Below, in pieces: positions 8,526 through 16,258 of a stretch of DNA of 64,000 nt. Made by a program: the position numbers and the translations under genes. Within the stretch, counting starts at the first letter, position 1; the number at the start of each line of letters is the position of its first letter. Origin of the DNA: Micromonospora maritima (GTDB taxonomy: Bacteria > Actinomycetota > Actinomycetes > Mycobacteriales > Micromonosporaceae); contig NZ_CADEAU010000001.1 of assembly GCF_902825405.1 (NCBI RefSeq), positions 1-64,000 on the forward strand, read 5' to 3'. A model generated the notes under the pieces. The model made no database searches, was not told where the DNA came from, and saw only the letters and a program-made list of their open reading frames with translations.

Positions 8526-9311
8526 ATGATCAGGTTCCGCTTCGCGCTGTGCCCCCTGGACGAGGTGTCGCCGTGGGGCGGCGACCGCCCGACACTCCAC
8601 TGGTTCGGGCTCACCGAGGGCTGGTACTGGCTCGAAGCAGGCGGGCGGGAGCTGCTGCGCCGCACCCGGCACCCGGGACCACGTCCCTACGTCGACTACT
8701 ACCTGGCCCGGCTCTGGGAGGACGTCATCGCCCTCACCCCCGACGTACGGGAGCCGGTGCCCGCGGATCTGGTGTCCTTCGTCGAGTCCCGTCGCGGGCA
8801 GTGGACCCGCGACCCGTTCGAGTTCGAGCCGGAGGACCACCGGACCATCGGCGGCGAGGCGGACCGGCCCGACCACCCCGCCGTCACGGCGGCGATCTGG
8901 CACGGCGAGCACCACCTGGACCTCGGATACCTGCGCAACCCGCCCCGGCTCCGGTTCTGGCGCACCGTCCGGGACGACCGCGACGAGGTCACCGTGGACT
9001 GGCGGCACGAGGACGACGGCGAGATCGGCTTCACGGCCGGGGCCGAGGTCCGGCTCCGCGTCCCGACCACCGCGTACCTCGACGCCGTGCACACCCTCGA
9101 CCGCGAGCTGATGGACGCCATGGGGCAACGGGTCGAGGAGCTGGAGCGGCGCGGTGGGCCATCGGGCGTGGACCTCGATCTCGTCGCGTTGCGGCGCGAG
9201 CACGAGGACCGGCGGCACTGGCTGTCCCGCAACCTCGACCGCCGTCCGACGACCGACTGGGCGGCGGTCCGCCACGGCGCCCGCCTGCTGCTCGCCTCGC
9301 CACTCCCCTGA
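8526..9311 (+). CDS. DUF5984-like protein of unknown function
   Basis: A 261-aa acidic soluble protein from ATG 8526, 29 nt after the TetR gene and possibly cotranscribed with it. The N-terminus MIRFRFALCPLDEVSPWGG and LHWFGLTEGWYWLEAGG match what I recall of the DUF5984 family. A middle region has ARLWEDVIALTPDVREPVP and a DRPDHPAVTAAIWHGEHHLD segment; the C-terminus is charged and helical. Such proteins often sit in SMI1/immunity-like neighbourhoods in actinomycetes, but no toxin gene is visible here. Function unknown. Confidence 0.7.
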   Translation: MIRFRFALCPLDEVSPWGGDRPTLHWFGLTEGWYWLEAGGRELLRRTRHPGPRPYVDYYLARLWEDVIALTPDVREPVPADLVSFVESRRGQWTRDPFEFEPEDHRTIGGEADRPDHPAVTAAIWHGEHHLDLGYLRNPPRLRFWRTVRDDRDEVTVDWRHEDDGEIGFTAGAEVRLRVPTTAYLDAVHTLDRELMDAMGQRVEELERRGGPSGVDLDLVALRREHEDRRHWLSRNLDRRPTTDWAAVRHGARLLLASPLP

Positions 9312-9330
9312 CGTCGCCCGCCGGGACCCG

Positions 9331-9894
9331 TCAGGCGTCGGCCGGGTGGTACTCCACGCCGTCCACGCCCGGCGCAACGACTGCGGCGTACCGCCTGCCG
9401 GCGGTGACCTCGTGGTCCCCGTCGACCTCGAAGCCGATGAGCGCCCGGTGGAACGGCACCTCGCCGTGCACGGCCACGGCCACGTCCGCCAACCACCTGT
9501 CGAGCGCACCGCGCCACGACAACGACTCCACGCCGCTGGACCGGTCGAAGGGGTAGCCGCCGATCCGGTCGTCGACGCGCGCCAACGCGCCCAAAGGCAG
9601 ATAGAACTCCAGCGTGTCCACGTTCTCGTACCGGAACAGGAGGCTGCCGCAGACGACCCGGGCGCCCGAGGGCAGCGTCAGCGTTCCGAGGAGGTGACCG
9701 TGCTCGTGGAGGGCGGCCACGCCGGGCTCGGCGGCCGCGAACCCGGGCCCGTCGGCCCGGCGCACGTGGCAGCCGCGCACGCCGGCGGCACGCCACAGCG
9801 ACAGCAGGGCCCGGTCCACGGTGTCGTCGTCGGCTGCGCCGAGGAGCAGGCAGAGTTCGTAGAAGCCACCCGTCCAGTTCTCGTCGTCGGTCAT
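9331..9894 (-). CDS. hypothetical protein
   Basis: A protein of about 187 aa. ATG 9894 (MTDDENWTGGFYELCLLLG) is chosen; GTG 9912 is an alternative, and the frame is open to 9996. The sequence is soluble, with GFYELCLLLG near the start, LEFYLPLGALARVDDRIGG in the middle and a C-terminal HEVTAGRRYAAVVAPG strand region. It is convergent with the DUF5984-like gene, 19 nt apart. I recognise no family. Confidence 0.6.
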   Translation of the reverse strand: MTDDENWTGGFYELCLLLGAADDDTVDRALLSLWRAAGVRGCHVRRADGPGFAAAEPGVAALHEHGHLLGTLTLPSGARVVCGSLLFRYENVDTLEFYLPLGALARVDDRIGGYPFDRSSGVESLSWRGALDRWLADVAVAVHGEVPFHRALIGFEVDGDHEVTAGRRYAAVVAPGVDGVEYHPADA

Positions 9895-10031
9895 GTCGTC
9901 CGCGCTCGTCACCGCGCCAGGATCCCTGATCCGGGCCTGGCCGGTCGACAGCACCGGCTGACGCGTCACCCCCACGATCGCATGGCAGAATGCCACCAGA
10001 CCTGGAGCAAAGCGGCGAAGCGGGCGAACCG

Positions 10032-11213
10032 ATGACGACGAGCAGGGCGGCCGAGCTGCTGCGGAGGCCCGGGGAACCGCAGCGGGCCACGTTCCTGGAA
10101 CTCTTCTTCGACCTGGTGTTCGTCCTCGCGCTCGCCCAACTCTCGCGCACCCTGGCCGAGGACCTCGGATGGGGTGGTGCCTTCCGGGCGCTGGTCCTGC
10201 TGGGCGCCATGTGGTGGGTCTGGTCCAGCACCGCGTGGCTTACCGACCGGACCGACCCGCAACGACCGGTGATCCAGGCGCTCGTCGTCACCACCATGGT
10301 CGGCAGCCTGGTGATGGCCGCCGCGGTGCCCGAGGCGTTCGGGGAAACCGGCCTGATCTTCGCGGGCGCGTACGTCGCCGTGCAACTGAGCCGCGGGATC
10401 GTCCTGACCGCCGTCCTGCGCGGCCAGGACCTGCAGCGCAACGCCATGCGCGGGCTGATCTGGTACGGCCTGTCGGCGCTGCCGTGGATCGCCGGGGCGC
10501 TCACGCACGGCGCGGCGCGCGGAGCGCTGTGGGCACTCGCGGTGGTCCTCGACCACACGGCGGGCAGAATCGGCTTCCCCACCCCCGGTGCAGGTCGGGT
10601 CCCCGGCCGCGACCTCGTGATCTCCGGCGAGCACCTGTCCGAGCGCTACCGGCAGTTCTTCATCATCGCCCTGGGCGAGCTGATCCTGGTCACCGGACTG
10701 TCGCTGAGCAGCAGCGGCTTCGCGCCTGCCGGAGCTGCCGCGTTCGCGGTGTCCGTCGCGACCACGGTGCTGCTGTGGCGGATCTACATCTACCGCGCCG
10801 GTGAGGTCCTGGCGGAGGCGATCGTCGCCTCCCCCGACCCGGTCCGTCTCGCCCGGTCGGCGTCGTACACCCACCTGGCCATGGTGGCCGGTGTGGTCGT
10901 CACCGCCGTCGGCGACGAACTCGTCATCGCACATCCACTGGGACACACCCCACCGGCCTGGATCGCCGTCCTCCTCGGCGGACCCGCGCTGTACCTGGCC
11001 GGGCGCGCCCGCTTCGAGCACGCCGTGTTCGGACGCGTGTCCCGGTCCCGGCCGCTCGGCGTCCTCGCGCTGGCCGTCCTGGCACCGGCGATGCTGCTCG
11101 TGCCGCCGGTCGTGGTCGCCGGCGCCGCCGCTGTCGTGCTGACCGGGGTCGCCCTGTCCGACATGGCCCGCGCCCACGGACGGCCGCCCGAGCCGCCGTC
11201 ACCGCCCCGCTAG
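10032..11213 (+). CDS. low temperature requirement protein A (LtrA) family membrane protein
   Basis: A 393-aa polytopic membrane protein from ATG 10032. The family signature is at the start: RATFLELFFDLVFVLALAQLS. It continues with WWVWSSTAWLTDRTDPQRP and later a SGEHLSERYRQFFIIALGE segment, both typical of LtrA. About eleven hydrophobic helices are visible. Biochemical activity of the family is unknown; the name comes from a Listeria cold-growth mutant. The 3' end overlaps the convergent reductase gene by 15 nt. Confidence 0.93.
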   Translation: MTTSRAAELLRRPGEPQRATFLELFFDLVFVLALAQLSRTLAEDLGWGGAFRALVLLGAMWWVWSSTAWLTDRTDPQRPVIQALVVTTMVGSLVMAAAVPEAFGETGLIFAGAYVAVQLSRGIVLTAVLRGQDLQRNAMRGLIWYGLSALPWIAGALTHGAARGALWALAVVLDHTAGRIGFPTPGAGRVPGRDLVISGEHLSERYRQFFIIALGELILVTGLSLSSSGFAPAGAAAFAVSVATTVLLWRIYIYRAGEVLAEAIVASPDPVRLARSASYTHLAMVAGVVVTAVGDELVIAHPLGHTPPAWIAVLLGGPALYLAGRARFEHAVFGRVSRSRPLGVLALAVLAPAMLLVPPVVVAGAAAVVLTGVALSDMARAHGRPPEPPSPPR

Positions 11214-11789
11214 GCGTACCCGGTAGCGCAGGTGGAGCACCCGGTCGCCCTGGATCACCACGTCCGGGTCGGCCAGCAGGTGCTGCGCGTCGACCGACCC
11301 GAAGTAGCGCTTGCCGGACCCGAACACCACCGGTACGACGTCCATGCGTACCTCGTCGACCAGGCCGGCGGCGAGCACCTGGCCTCCGACGTCGCCGGCG
11401 GCGACCTCCACGACGCGGTCACCCGCGAGCTCCTGCGCCATGGCCACGGCTGCCTCGACGCCGTCGACGAAGTGGAACGGCGCCTCGCGGTCCCAACCCT
11501 CGGGCTCCGGCCGGTGCGTCACGACGACCACGTGGTCGACCCCGCTCGGCGGCGTCCCGTCCCAGCCGTCCGTCAGGTCGAAGACGTGGCGGCCGACGAC
11601 CGTCACGCCGATCTGGTCCCAGTACGGCCGGACGTAGTCGTAGGACGCCTGCGACACCGTGAGCGCGCCGCTGGAGTCCAACGGGACGTCGCCGCTGGAC
11701 AACCAGTCGAACAGCGGCCCGGGCTGGTCGTTCTCGTCCGCGACGAAGCCGTCGACCGACACCGAGCTGTACATGACCACCGTGCCCAC
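11199..11789 (-). CDS. dihydrofolate reductase family protein (RibD C-terminal type)
   Basis: A 196-aa protein from ATG 11789. It has the RibD_C/DHFR-like fold pattern: VMYSSVSVDGFVADEND at the N-terminus, GVTVVGRHVFDLTDGW, VVVVTHRP, and C-terminal LVDEVRMDVVPVVFGSGKRYF. These are NADPH-dependent reductases; actinomycete members of this small group mostly have unknown substrates. It overlaps the end of the ltrA-type gene on the other strand and follows the AraC gene on the same strand with a 66-nt gap. Confidence 0.88.
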   Translation of the reverse strand: MGTVVMYSSVSVDGFVADENDQPGPLFDWLSSGDVPLDSSGALTVSQASYDYVRPYWDQIGVTVVGRHVFDLTDGWDGTPPSGVDHVVVVTHRPEPEGWDREAPFHFVDGVEAAVAMAQELAGDRVVEVAAGDVGGQVLAAGLVDEVRMDVVPVVFGSGKRYFGSVDAQHLLADPDVVIQGDRVLHLRYRVRLAGR

Positions 11790-11855
11790 TCCGGCTCTCC
11801 TCTGCCTCGGGTGCCCCCAAGCTAGCGTGCCGTGAGCTGCCGTTCTTGTAGGAAA

Positions 11856-12695
11856 TCAATCGGCCGGCAGCGGCCAGCCGTCCATCGCGTGGCCGGGGTG
11901 CTCGTGCAGGAAGCGCCGCCGGACCTCCACGTACCGGGTCGGTGTGAGTCCGGTGAACGCCCGGAACTCGTGGCCGAAGTGGGCCTGGTCGAAGTAGCCG
12001 GCCCGGCCGGCGAGGTCGCCCCAGTCGACCGGCCCGGCGGGATCGATCGCGAACACGGCCGCGGCGAAGCGGTAGGTGCGGGCCAGCCGCTTCGGCGTGA
12101 CACCGACGAGCGCCTTGAACCGCTGCGCCAGATGGGTGCTGCTGACGCCGGCCGCCACGGTGAGGTCGCCGATCGCCACCGCGCCGCCGGTCGCCGCGAT
12201 GACGCCGCTCGTCCGGCGGACCAGCCCCAGGCCGGCGGTCTCGCCCAGGCGTCGCAGCAGGTCCTCCTCGAGCAGCGTCAGCATCTCGTGCGGCCCGGCC
12301 GCGGTGGCCAGCCGGTCCCGCAGCTCGGCGACGGCGGCCCGGCCCCAGACCTGCTCCAGCGTCACCGGCCGGTCGCGCAGCTCGACCGCCGGCATCGGCA
12401 GGAACGGCGCCAGCCCCCACGGCTTGACGTGCACGCCGACGGACCGGGTCGCCGGCGGATAGCCGAACTCGAAGGCGCGGGTGGGCGTGGTGATCACGCA
12501 GCCGTCGGCGTACTCGGCCGCATCGACGTCGGTGCCGGCGCGGATACGGAACGGGGCCCCGAGGTTGACCACGAGCAATGCCGCCGGCATCGGCGGCAGC
12601 GTCAGCCTGGCGTACGGCGGCGCGCCCTCCAGGTAGTAGAGGTCGTCGATCAGCCCGTCCAGCGGCGGTCGCGGCACCCGGGACACGTACTCCAC
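11856..12695 (-). CDS. AraC family transcriptional regulator
   Basis: A protein of about 279 aa. GTG 12695 (VEYVSRVPRPPLDG) matches the usual start of this subfamily; ATG 12734 would add 13 residues. The N-terminal half is a cupin-like sensor with VVNLGAPFRIRAGTD and ITTPTRAFEFGYPP. The C-terminal double helix-turn-helix has VAAGVSSTHLAQRFKALVG and LAGRAGYFDQAHFGHEFRAF. It may control the downstream reductase gene. Ligand unknown. Confidence 0.9.
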   Translation of the reverse strand: MEYVSRVPRPPLDGLIDDLYYLEGAPPYARLTLPPMPAALLVVNLGAPFRIRAGTDVDAAEYADGCVITTPTRAFEFGYPPATRSVGVHVKPWGLAPFLPMPAVELRDRPVTLEQVWGRAAVAELRDRLATAAGPHEMLTLLEEDLLRRLGETAGLGLVRRTSGVIAATGGAVAIGDLTVAAGVSSTHLAQRFKALVGVTPKRLARTYRFAAAVFAIDPAGPVDWGDLAGRAGYFDQAHFGHEFRAFTGLTPTRYVEVRRRFLHEHPGHAMDGWPLPAD

Positions 12696-12817
12696 GCCCA
12701 CAGCTTCGCCGACGCCCACCGGCCCCGCCAGCACCGCGCGCCCACCGTCGGGGCCGGGGCGAGATTGCGGTGATCCACTAGGCTGGTGGAGCCGTCACAC
12801 CCGACCTGAGGACGCCC

Positions 12818-13471
12818 ATGGCCCGCCCGTACCGTCCCGGACCGAAACAGTTCGTCTTCGCCGTCGGCGACGGCAACGACCAACGCGTCTCGGTGGCCGA
12901 CCCACAGGAGGCCTACGAGGCGTTGGCGGAGTTCATCCGCGATCGCGAATCGGACACCTACACCATCGAGGACGAGCCCGCGGGGCAGCGTCTGGTGCTC
13001 ATGCCGCTGCTCGGGATGATCTCCCGGTTCAGGGACACGGGCCAGCCTCGCTCGGAACATCTCCGGGTCGAGCGGGGCAACCGCTATCTCCCCAGCGCGA
13101 TGCTGTTCTTCGAGAACGGATACGCCGGCCTCGACCACTTCGGCCAGTGGCTGTCCGACCTCTCCGACGTCGACGCGTCACCGGAGGCCCGCGGTGCCGC
13201 CCGCGCCGCCACGATCACGACCGAAGCAGCGGCGATCGACGAGGTCATGCGGATCTGGGCGGATTCGGGCTACGTCGACCCGACGGACCAGTTCTACATC
13301 TTCTTCGACTCGCACGGCGCCGACGACGACCGCGCCGAACGGGCCGAACTGCTCCAGCTGATCGAGTTCCTCGGTCTCGAACGGGTCGACGCCCCGGCCG
13401 GGGCAGCCGAGGGCGAAGTCTGGGTACGCGCCGACCCGCGCCTCGACGCGGAATGCGCCAGGTGGTCGTGA
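12818..13471 (+). CDS. hypothetical protein sharing a domain with the next gene
   Basis: A 217-aa acidic protein from ATG 12818. Residues about 25-110 contain DTYTIEDEPAGQ, LGMISRFRDTG and a FFENGYAGLDHFGQWLSDLS block. The same pattern (VFTIEDEAMGEG, then CAALDRYGPWMSDV) recurs at the C-terminus of the next gene. The C-terminal half has IDEVMRIWADSGYVDPTDQF and an ISWSS-free acidic tail. Its stop overlaps the next GTG by 4 nt, so the two are translationally coupled and probably work together. No known family recognised. Confidence 0.7.
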   Translation: MARPYRPGPKQFVFAVGDGNDQRVSVADPQEAYEALAEFIRDRESDTYTIEDEPAGQRLVLMPLLGMISRFRDTGQPRSEHLRVERGNRYLPSAMLFFENGYAGLDHFGQWLSDLSDVDASPEARGAARAATITTEAAAIDEVMRIWADSGYVDPTDQFYIFFDSHGADDDRAERAELLQLIEFLGLERVDAPAGAAEGEVWVRADPRLDAECARWS

Positions 13472-14721
13472 ACCGCGCCACGAGAGACGTCGTCTTCACG
13501 CGTGGCAGCGGCTGGATGCCGACCGTGATCCGCGAGGACGGCGAGCTGAGGCTGATGCTCGCCGCCGGCGCCGACGCCAACCACGAGCCCCGCACGTTCA
13601 CGTTCCCGATCGGGGAGGCCCACCTCGCGGTGATCCGCGAGGATCTGGCCCGGCACCTCCTGCTGTGGAGCGCGGTCCTGCCGCTGTGCGACGCCGCCGG
13701 CACCCGGGGGCGACTCGACGAGGACGCCGCCGTCGCGCTGCTGGACCCGGTCCTGCTCTCCGCACCCGCGGACGTCGACGCGCTCTTCCGCCGGATCCGG
13801 TGGGACCGGAGCCGGCTCGTCGCCCACGGCGCCGACATCGCCCTCCTGGAGCGCGGTCGGGTCTGCGAGGCGATGCGCACGGCGACGGAGGTGCCGAACG
13901 AGAAGCGTGCCCAGGAGGATCACGCGAACCGCCGTCGCGCCGCGCGCGGGACGGTCCTCGGGCCGCTCGACGCGGCGATCCTGCGGTACACGGGCCAGTA
14001 CCTGCACGGCGCGACCGTTCCACGGCGGACGCCCGACGCCGTCGACCCCGCGCTGCTGCCCGAGGTCATGCGGGTGATCGCCACCGCCGAGCAGGCGTGT
14101 GCGGGGATGCGGATCGACCTCGATCCGCGGCGGGGGAACCGGGCCACGGACAAGCACGAATGGGATCGGACGGCGGCCACCGTCGACGTGGCCGTCCGCC
14201 GCGCGCATCCCGAACTCGTCGACGACGCGGTGCGTACGGTGAGCTTTCTGATGTGCGCGGAGGTCGCGGACCGGTCCAGGAGCACCCCGGTGGAGGACGG
14301 CCACGCCGACCTCGGTGAGAGCGCGAAGGCGGCCCTGACGTTCACCGACGACAAGGGCGGCGAGAAGTCGTGGCGACGCGACGGTCCGCGCACCGCCTCC
14401 GCCGAGTTCTGGCAGTTCGTCGCCGATCGCTCCGGCACGGACAACGAGGTGTTCACCATCGAGGACGAGGCGATGGGCGAGGGCGTCCAGCTGCACTTCT
14501 ACGCGGACTCGATCGCCCGGATCACCACCGTGCGCCCCGGGGAGGCCGGGTCGGATCCGCAGTACCGGGTGGAGTACCGGCTGGTCGACGGGCTCGCCGG
14601 GTACCGGAGCCTGGTGGACGCCTTCGTCGGCGGCGGCTGTGCCGCACTCGACCGGTACGGTCCCTGGATGTCGGACGTCGCCGAGTTCGAGCGCGCACGC
14701 CGTCGCCGCGCCGACCGGTAG
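13468..14721 (+). CDS. hypothetical protein coupled to the previous gene
   Basis: A 417-aa protein from GTG 13468 (GTGA overlap with the upstream stop); ATG 13453 is an alternative. The N-terminus (VVFTRGSGWMPTVIREDGE) and the middle helical region with ERGRVCEAMRTATEVPNEKR are unlike anything I recognise. A segment around CAGMRIDLDPRRGNRATDK and a C-terminal domain of about 100 residues follow, the latter related to the domain in the upstream protein (VFTIEDEAMGEG, GGGCAALDRYGPWMSDV). The 3' end is 20 nt from the convergent tRNA array. Function unknown. Confidence 0.7.
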   Translation: MNRATRDVVFTRGSGWMPTVIREDGELRLMLAAGADANHEPRTFTFPIGEAHLAVIREDLARHLLLWSAVLPLCDAAGTRGRLDEDAAVALLDPVLLSAPADVDALFRRIRWDRSRLVAHGADIALLERGRVCEAMRTATEVPNEKRAQEDHANRRRAARGTVLGPLDAAILRYTGQYLHGATVPRRTPDAVDPALLPEVMRVIATAEQACAGMRIDLDPRRGNRATDKHEWDRTAATVDVAVRRAHPELVDDAVRTVSFLMCAEVADRSRSTPVEDGHADLGESAKAALTFTDDKGGEKSWRRDGPRTASAEFWQFVADRSGTDNEVFTIEDEAMGEGVQLHFYADSIARITTVRPGEAGSDPQYRVEYRLVDGLAGYRSLVDAFVGGGCAALDRYGPWMSDVAEFERARRRRADR

Positions 14722-14741
14722 TCACAGTGGATGGCACTTCG

Positions 14742-14812
14742 AGGCCGTGACCGGATTCGAACCGGCGTACGCGGTTTTGCAGACCGCTCCCTGACCACTC
14801 GGGCACACGACC
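14742..14812 (-). tRNA. tRNA-Cys (GCA)
   Basis: A 71-nt cloverleaf, last in the array. Acceptor GGTCGTG/CACGGCC pairs fully with one G-U; loop CTGCAAA; D-stem CCC/GGG. U73 is the normal cysteine discriminator. No CCA encoded. Confidence 0.92.
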
Positions 14813-14830
14813 AGGACACAGGGCATTGCG

Positions 14831-14914
14831 TGGGAGCGGCGAGATTCGAACTCGCTCAGCGCGAACGCACCGGTTTTACAGGCCGGCCCACCTCACCGTC
14901 GGTGGCGCGCTCCC
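14831..14914 (-). tRNA. tRNA-Tyr (GTA)
   Basis: An 84-nt class II tRNA with a long variable arm, as bacterial tRNA-Tyr requires. Acceptor GGGAGCG/CGCTCCC, loop CTGTAAA, A73. No CCA encoded. Confidence 0.92.
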
Positions 14915-14931
14915 CTCGACCCGGAGGCCGG

Positions 14932-15003
14932 TGCCCGCGGAAGGTGTCGAACCTCCGACCTCCTGGGTGTGGACCAGGTGCTCTCCCGTTGAGCTACGCG
15001 GGC
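14932..15003 (-). tRNA. tRNA-Val (CAC) with C33
   Basis: A 72-nt cloverleaf with a perfect GCCCGCG/CGCGGGC acceptor and A73. The anticodon loop is TCCACAC, so position 33 is C, not the near-universal U. The chromosomal tRNA-Val(CAC) at 57770 has TTCACAC. Confidence 0.85.
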
Positions 15004-15044
15004 GTACGCGAGAGGGGTGGGATCCGCCCCCCTCGCCGCAATGG

Positions 15045-15115
15045 TCGCGCGTGCGGGACTCGAACCCGCTTCACCAGCGTGAAAGGCTGGGGGCCTACCC
15101 ATGACCGAACGCGCG
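15045..15115 (-). tRNA. tRNA-Glu (TTC)
   Basis: A 71-nt cloverleaf, loop CTTTCAC, acceptor CGCGCGT/ACGCGCG fully paired. It begins with C1:G72 and has A73, both atypical for bacterial tRNA-Glu, so charging identity is uncertain. Confidence 0.85.
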
Positions 15116-15120
15116 TCGCG

Positions 15121-15192
15121 TGCCCCGGGCTGGTGTCGAACCAGCGGCCTTCGGCTTGTCGAGCCGACGCTCTCCCGCTGAGCTACCGGGGC
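15121..15192 (-). tRNA. tRNA-Val (GAC) with C33
   Basis: A 72-nt cloverleaf, acceptor GCCCCGG/CCGGGGC perfect, A73. Loop TCGACAA places C at position 33 instead of U, as in the array tRNA-Val(CAC). Confidence 0.83.
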
Positions 15193-15196
15193 GTTG

Positions 15197-15282
15197 CGGT
15201 GAGGGAGGGAGTCGAACCCCCAAGGCCCTGCGGCCCTGTCCGCTTTCGAGGCGGCGCCCGTCGCCGGTCGGGTGGCCTCACC
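15197..15282 (-). tRNA. tRNA-Ser (CGA)
   Basis: An 86-nt class II tRNA with an 18-nt variable region. Acceptor GGTGAGG/CCTCACC, loop CTCGAAA, G73 as expected for serine. Confidence 0.9.
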
Positions 15283-15340
15283 GCGAGTCGGGCCGGTCAC
15301 GCCCGCCGGTTTCCCGGACCGTGCGCGACATCCCGATGCG

Positions 15341-15413
15341 TGCCCCCGGCGCGATTCGAACGCGCGACCCCTGGATTCGTAATCCAGTGCTCTGTCCGCT
15401 GAGCCACGGGGGC
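15341..15413 (-). tRNA. tRNA-Arg (ACG)
   Basis: A 73-nt cloverleaf, acceptor GCCCCCG/CGGGGGC, loop TTACGAA, A73. Structure looks standard. The 58-nt gap to the next tRNA-Ser is among the largest in the array. Confidence 0.92.
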
Positions 15414-15416
15414 ATG

Positions 15417-15490
15417 TGTCGTCGGGCGGACTCGAACCACCGACCTCTTCCTCATCAGGGAAACGCTCTGACCTGCTGAGCCACGACGAC
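15417..15490 (-). tRNA. tRNA-Ile (GAT)
   Basis: A 74-nt cloverleaf, acceptor GTCGTCG/CGACGAC, loop CTGATGA. G37 replaces the A37 normally modified to t6A in tRNA-Ile. A73. Confidence 0.85.
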
Positions 15491-15494
15491 CTGG

Positions 15495-15578
15495 CGGAGA
15501 GGGAGGGACTCGAACCCCCGACGGTGTGACCCGTTACGGGTTAGCAACCCGCTGCCTTGCCAACTCGGCCACCTCTCC
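15495..15578 (-). tRNA. tRNA-Ser (GCT)
   Basis: An 84-nt class II tRNA, acceptor GGAGAGG/CCTCTCC, loop TTGCTAA, G73. It is the second serine isoacceptor in the array. Confidence 0.92.
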
Positions 15579-15583
15579 GTGCG

Positions 15584-15655
15584 CGCCCCGTGCCGGGATC
15601 GAACCGGCGACCTTCCGCTCGACAGGCGGATGCTCTCCCACTGAGCCAACGGGAC
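15584..15655 (-). tRNA. tRNA-Asp (GTC)
   Basis: A 72-nt cloverleaf, acceptor GTCCCGT/ACGGGGC with one U-G pair, loop CTGTCGA, and G73, the aspartate discriminator. Confidence 0.9.
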
Positions 15656-15656
15656 A

Positions 15657-15733
15657 TGGTGGAGTCGGGCGGAGTCGAACCGCCGGCCTCTTCGGTGCGA
15701 GCGAAGCGCTGCTACCACCTGAGCTACGACCCC
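15657..15733 (-). tRNA. tRNA-Ala (CGC), CCA encoded
   Basis: A 77-nt gene including a genomic CCA, the only one in the array. Acceptor GGGGTCG/CGACTCC contains the G3:U70 pair that specifies alanine; loop CTCGCAC; A73. Confidence 0.92.
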
Positions 15734-15738
15734 ATGCG

Positions 15739-15812
15739 TACCCGGAGCGCGATTCGAACGCGCACTGTCCCCGCCCTGAACGGGGTGCCTCCTGCCGTTG
15801 GGCTACCCGGGC
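15739..15812 (-). tRNA. class I tRNA with Leu anticodon CAG
   Basis: A 74-nt tRNA with a short 5-nt variable region. Loop TTCAGGG gives CAG (reads CUG, leucine), but genuine tRNA-Leu is class II with a long variable arm. Acceptor GCCCGGG/TCCGGGT has G-U pairs at both ends; the D-stem has 3 bp. Amino acid identity is uncertain. Confidence 0.75.
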
Positions 15813-15822
15813 ATGTGTTACG

Positions 15823-15896
15823 TGCCGACGCCCGGCCTCGAACCGGGGGCCTCTCCGTCATGAGCGGAGCGCTCTGGCCGTCTGAGCTACGTCGGC
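15823..15896 (-). tRNA. tRNA with anticodon CAT (Met or Ile2)
   Basis: A 74-nt cloverleaf, acceptor GCCGACG/CGTCGGC, loop CTCATGA with G37, A73. Elongator Met and lysidine-modified Ile2 cannot be separated here. It lacks initiator-type features such as an unpaired 1:72. Confidence 0.82.
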
Positions 15897-15900
15897 GCGG

Positions 15901-15973
15901 TGCCCTCGGCGCGAGTCGAACGCGCACTGGCGACGTCCTCAACGTCGGGCCTCTACCGTTGGGCTACGAGGGC
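15901..15973 (-). tRNA. class I tRNA with Leu anticodon GAG
   Basis: A 73-nt tRNA with a short variable region; loop TTGAGGA gives GAG (CUC/CUU). Its body closely resembles the CAG tRNA at 15739 (same TAGCCCAACGG D-region start, CAGTGCGCG junction), so the two are related. Acceptor GCCCTCG/CGAGGGC is perfect, A73. Confidence 0.75.
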
Positions 15974-15979
15974 GTTGCG

Positions 15980-16052
15980 CTCCCGGGCCAGGATTCGAAC
16001 CCAGCTCTCCGCAACCAGAATGCGGCGTCCTACCTGACTGGACGACCCGGGA
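15980..16052 (-). tRNA. tRNA-Gln (CTG)
   Basis: A 73-nt cloverleaf, loop TTCTGGT. The weak U1:A72 pair and G73 are the expected glutamine identity features. Acceptor TCCCGGG/CCCGGGA. Confidence 0.92.
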
Positions 16053-16054
16053 AG

Positions 16055-16127
16055 GGTGGCCGGCGGGCATCGAACCCGCTGCTTCGGTGTGGAAGACCGA
16101 CGTGTCCGCCGAGTTCACCACGACCGC
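16055..16127 (-). tRNA. tRNA-Gly (TCC)
   Basis: A 73-nt cloverleaf, loop CTTCCAC. The acceptor GCGGTCG/CGGCCAC has a C2-A71 mismatch, and the discriminator reads C instead of the usual U, so it may be weakly functional. Confidence 0.75.
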
Positions 16128-16142
16128 ATGACATGCCGTGCG

Positions 16143-16215
16143 TAGGCCGTACGGGACTCGAACCCGTAACCGTCCGGCTGAGAACCGGATGAGCTGCCAA
16201 TTGCTCCAACGGCCC
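16143..16215 (-). tRNA. tRNA-Glu (CTC)
   Basis: A 73-nt cloverleaf, loop TTCTCAG, acceptor GGGCCGT/ACGGCCT ending in a G1-U72 wobble, A73. Anticodon stem TCCGG/CCGGA is perfect. Confidence 0.85.
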
Positions 16216-16258
16216 GCCGACGCACCCTCCCCGATGTGGCCGGGGGTGCGTCCGAACG

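Noticed and set aside
8699-10582. 627-codon minus-strand frame
   Set aside because: Overlaps the DUF5984-like gene and LtrA on the other strand and crosses an unrelated gene; composition is shadow-like.
12818-13471. CRISPR or other regular repeat arrays anywhere in the window
   Set aside because: No set of evenly spaced identical repeats was seen; the only regular array is of tRNA genes, which are divergent in sequence.
14731-15402. Protein-coding frames within the tRNA array
   Set aside because: These arise from repeated GATTCGAA-type T-arms; translations show tRNA-derived repeats (RIRTGVRG, ERATPGF) often misannotated as proteins.
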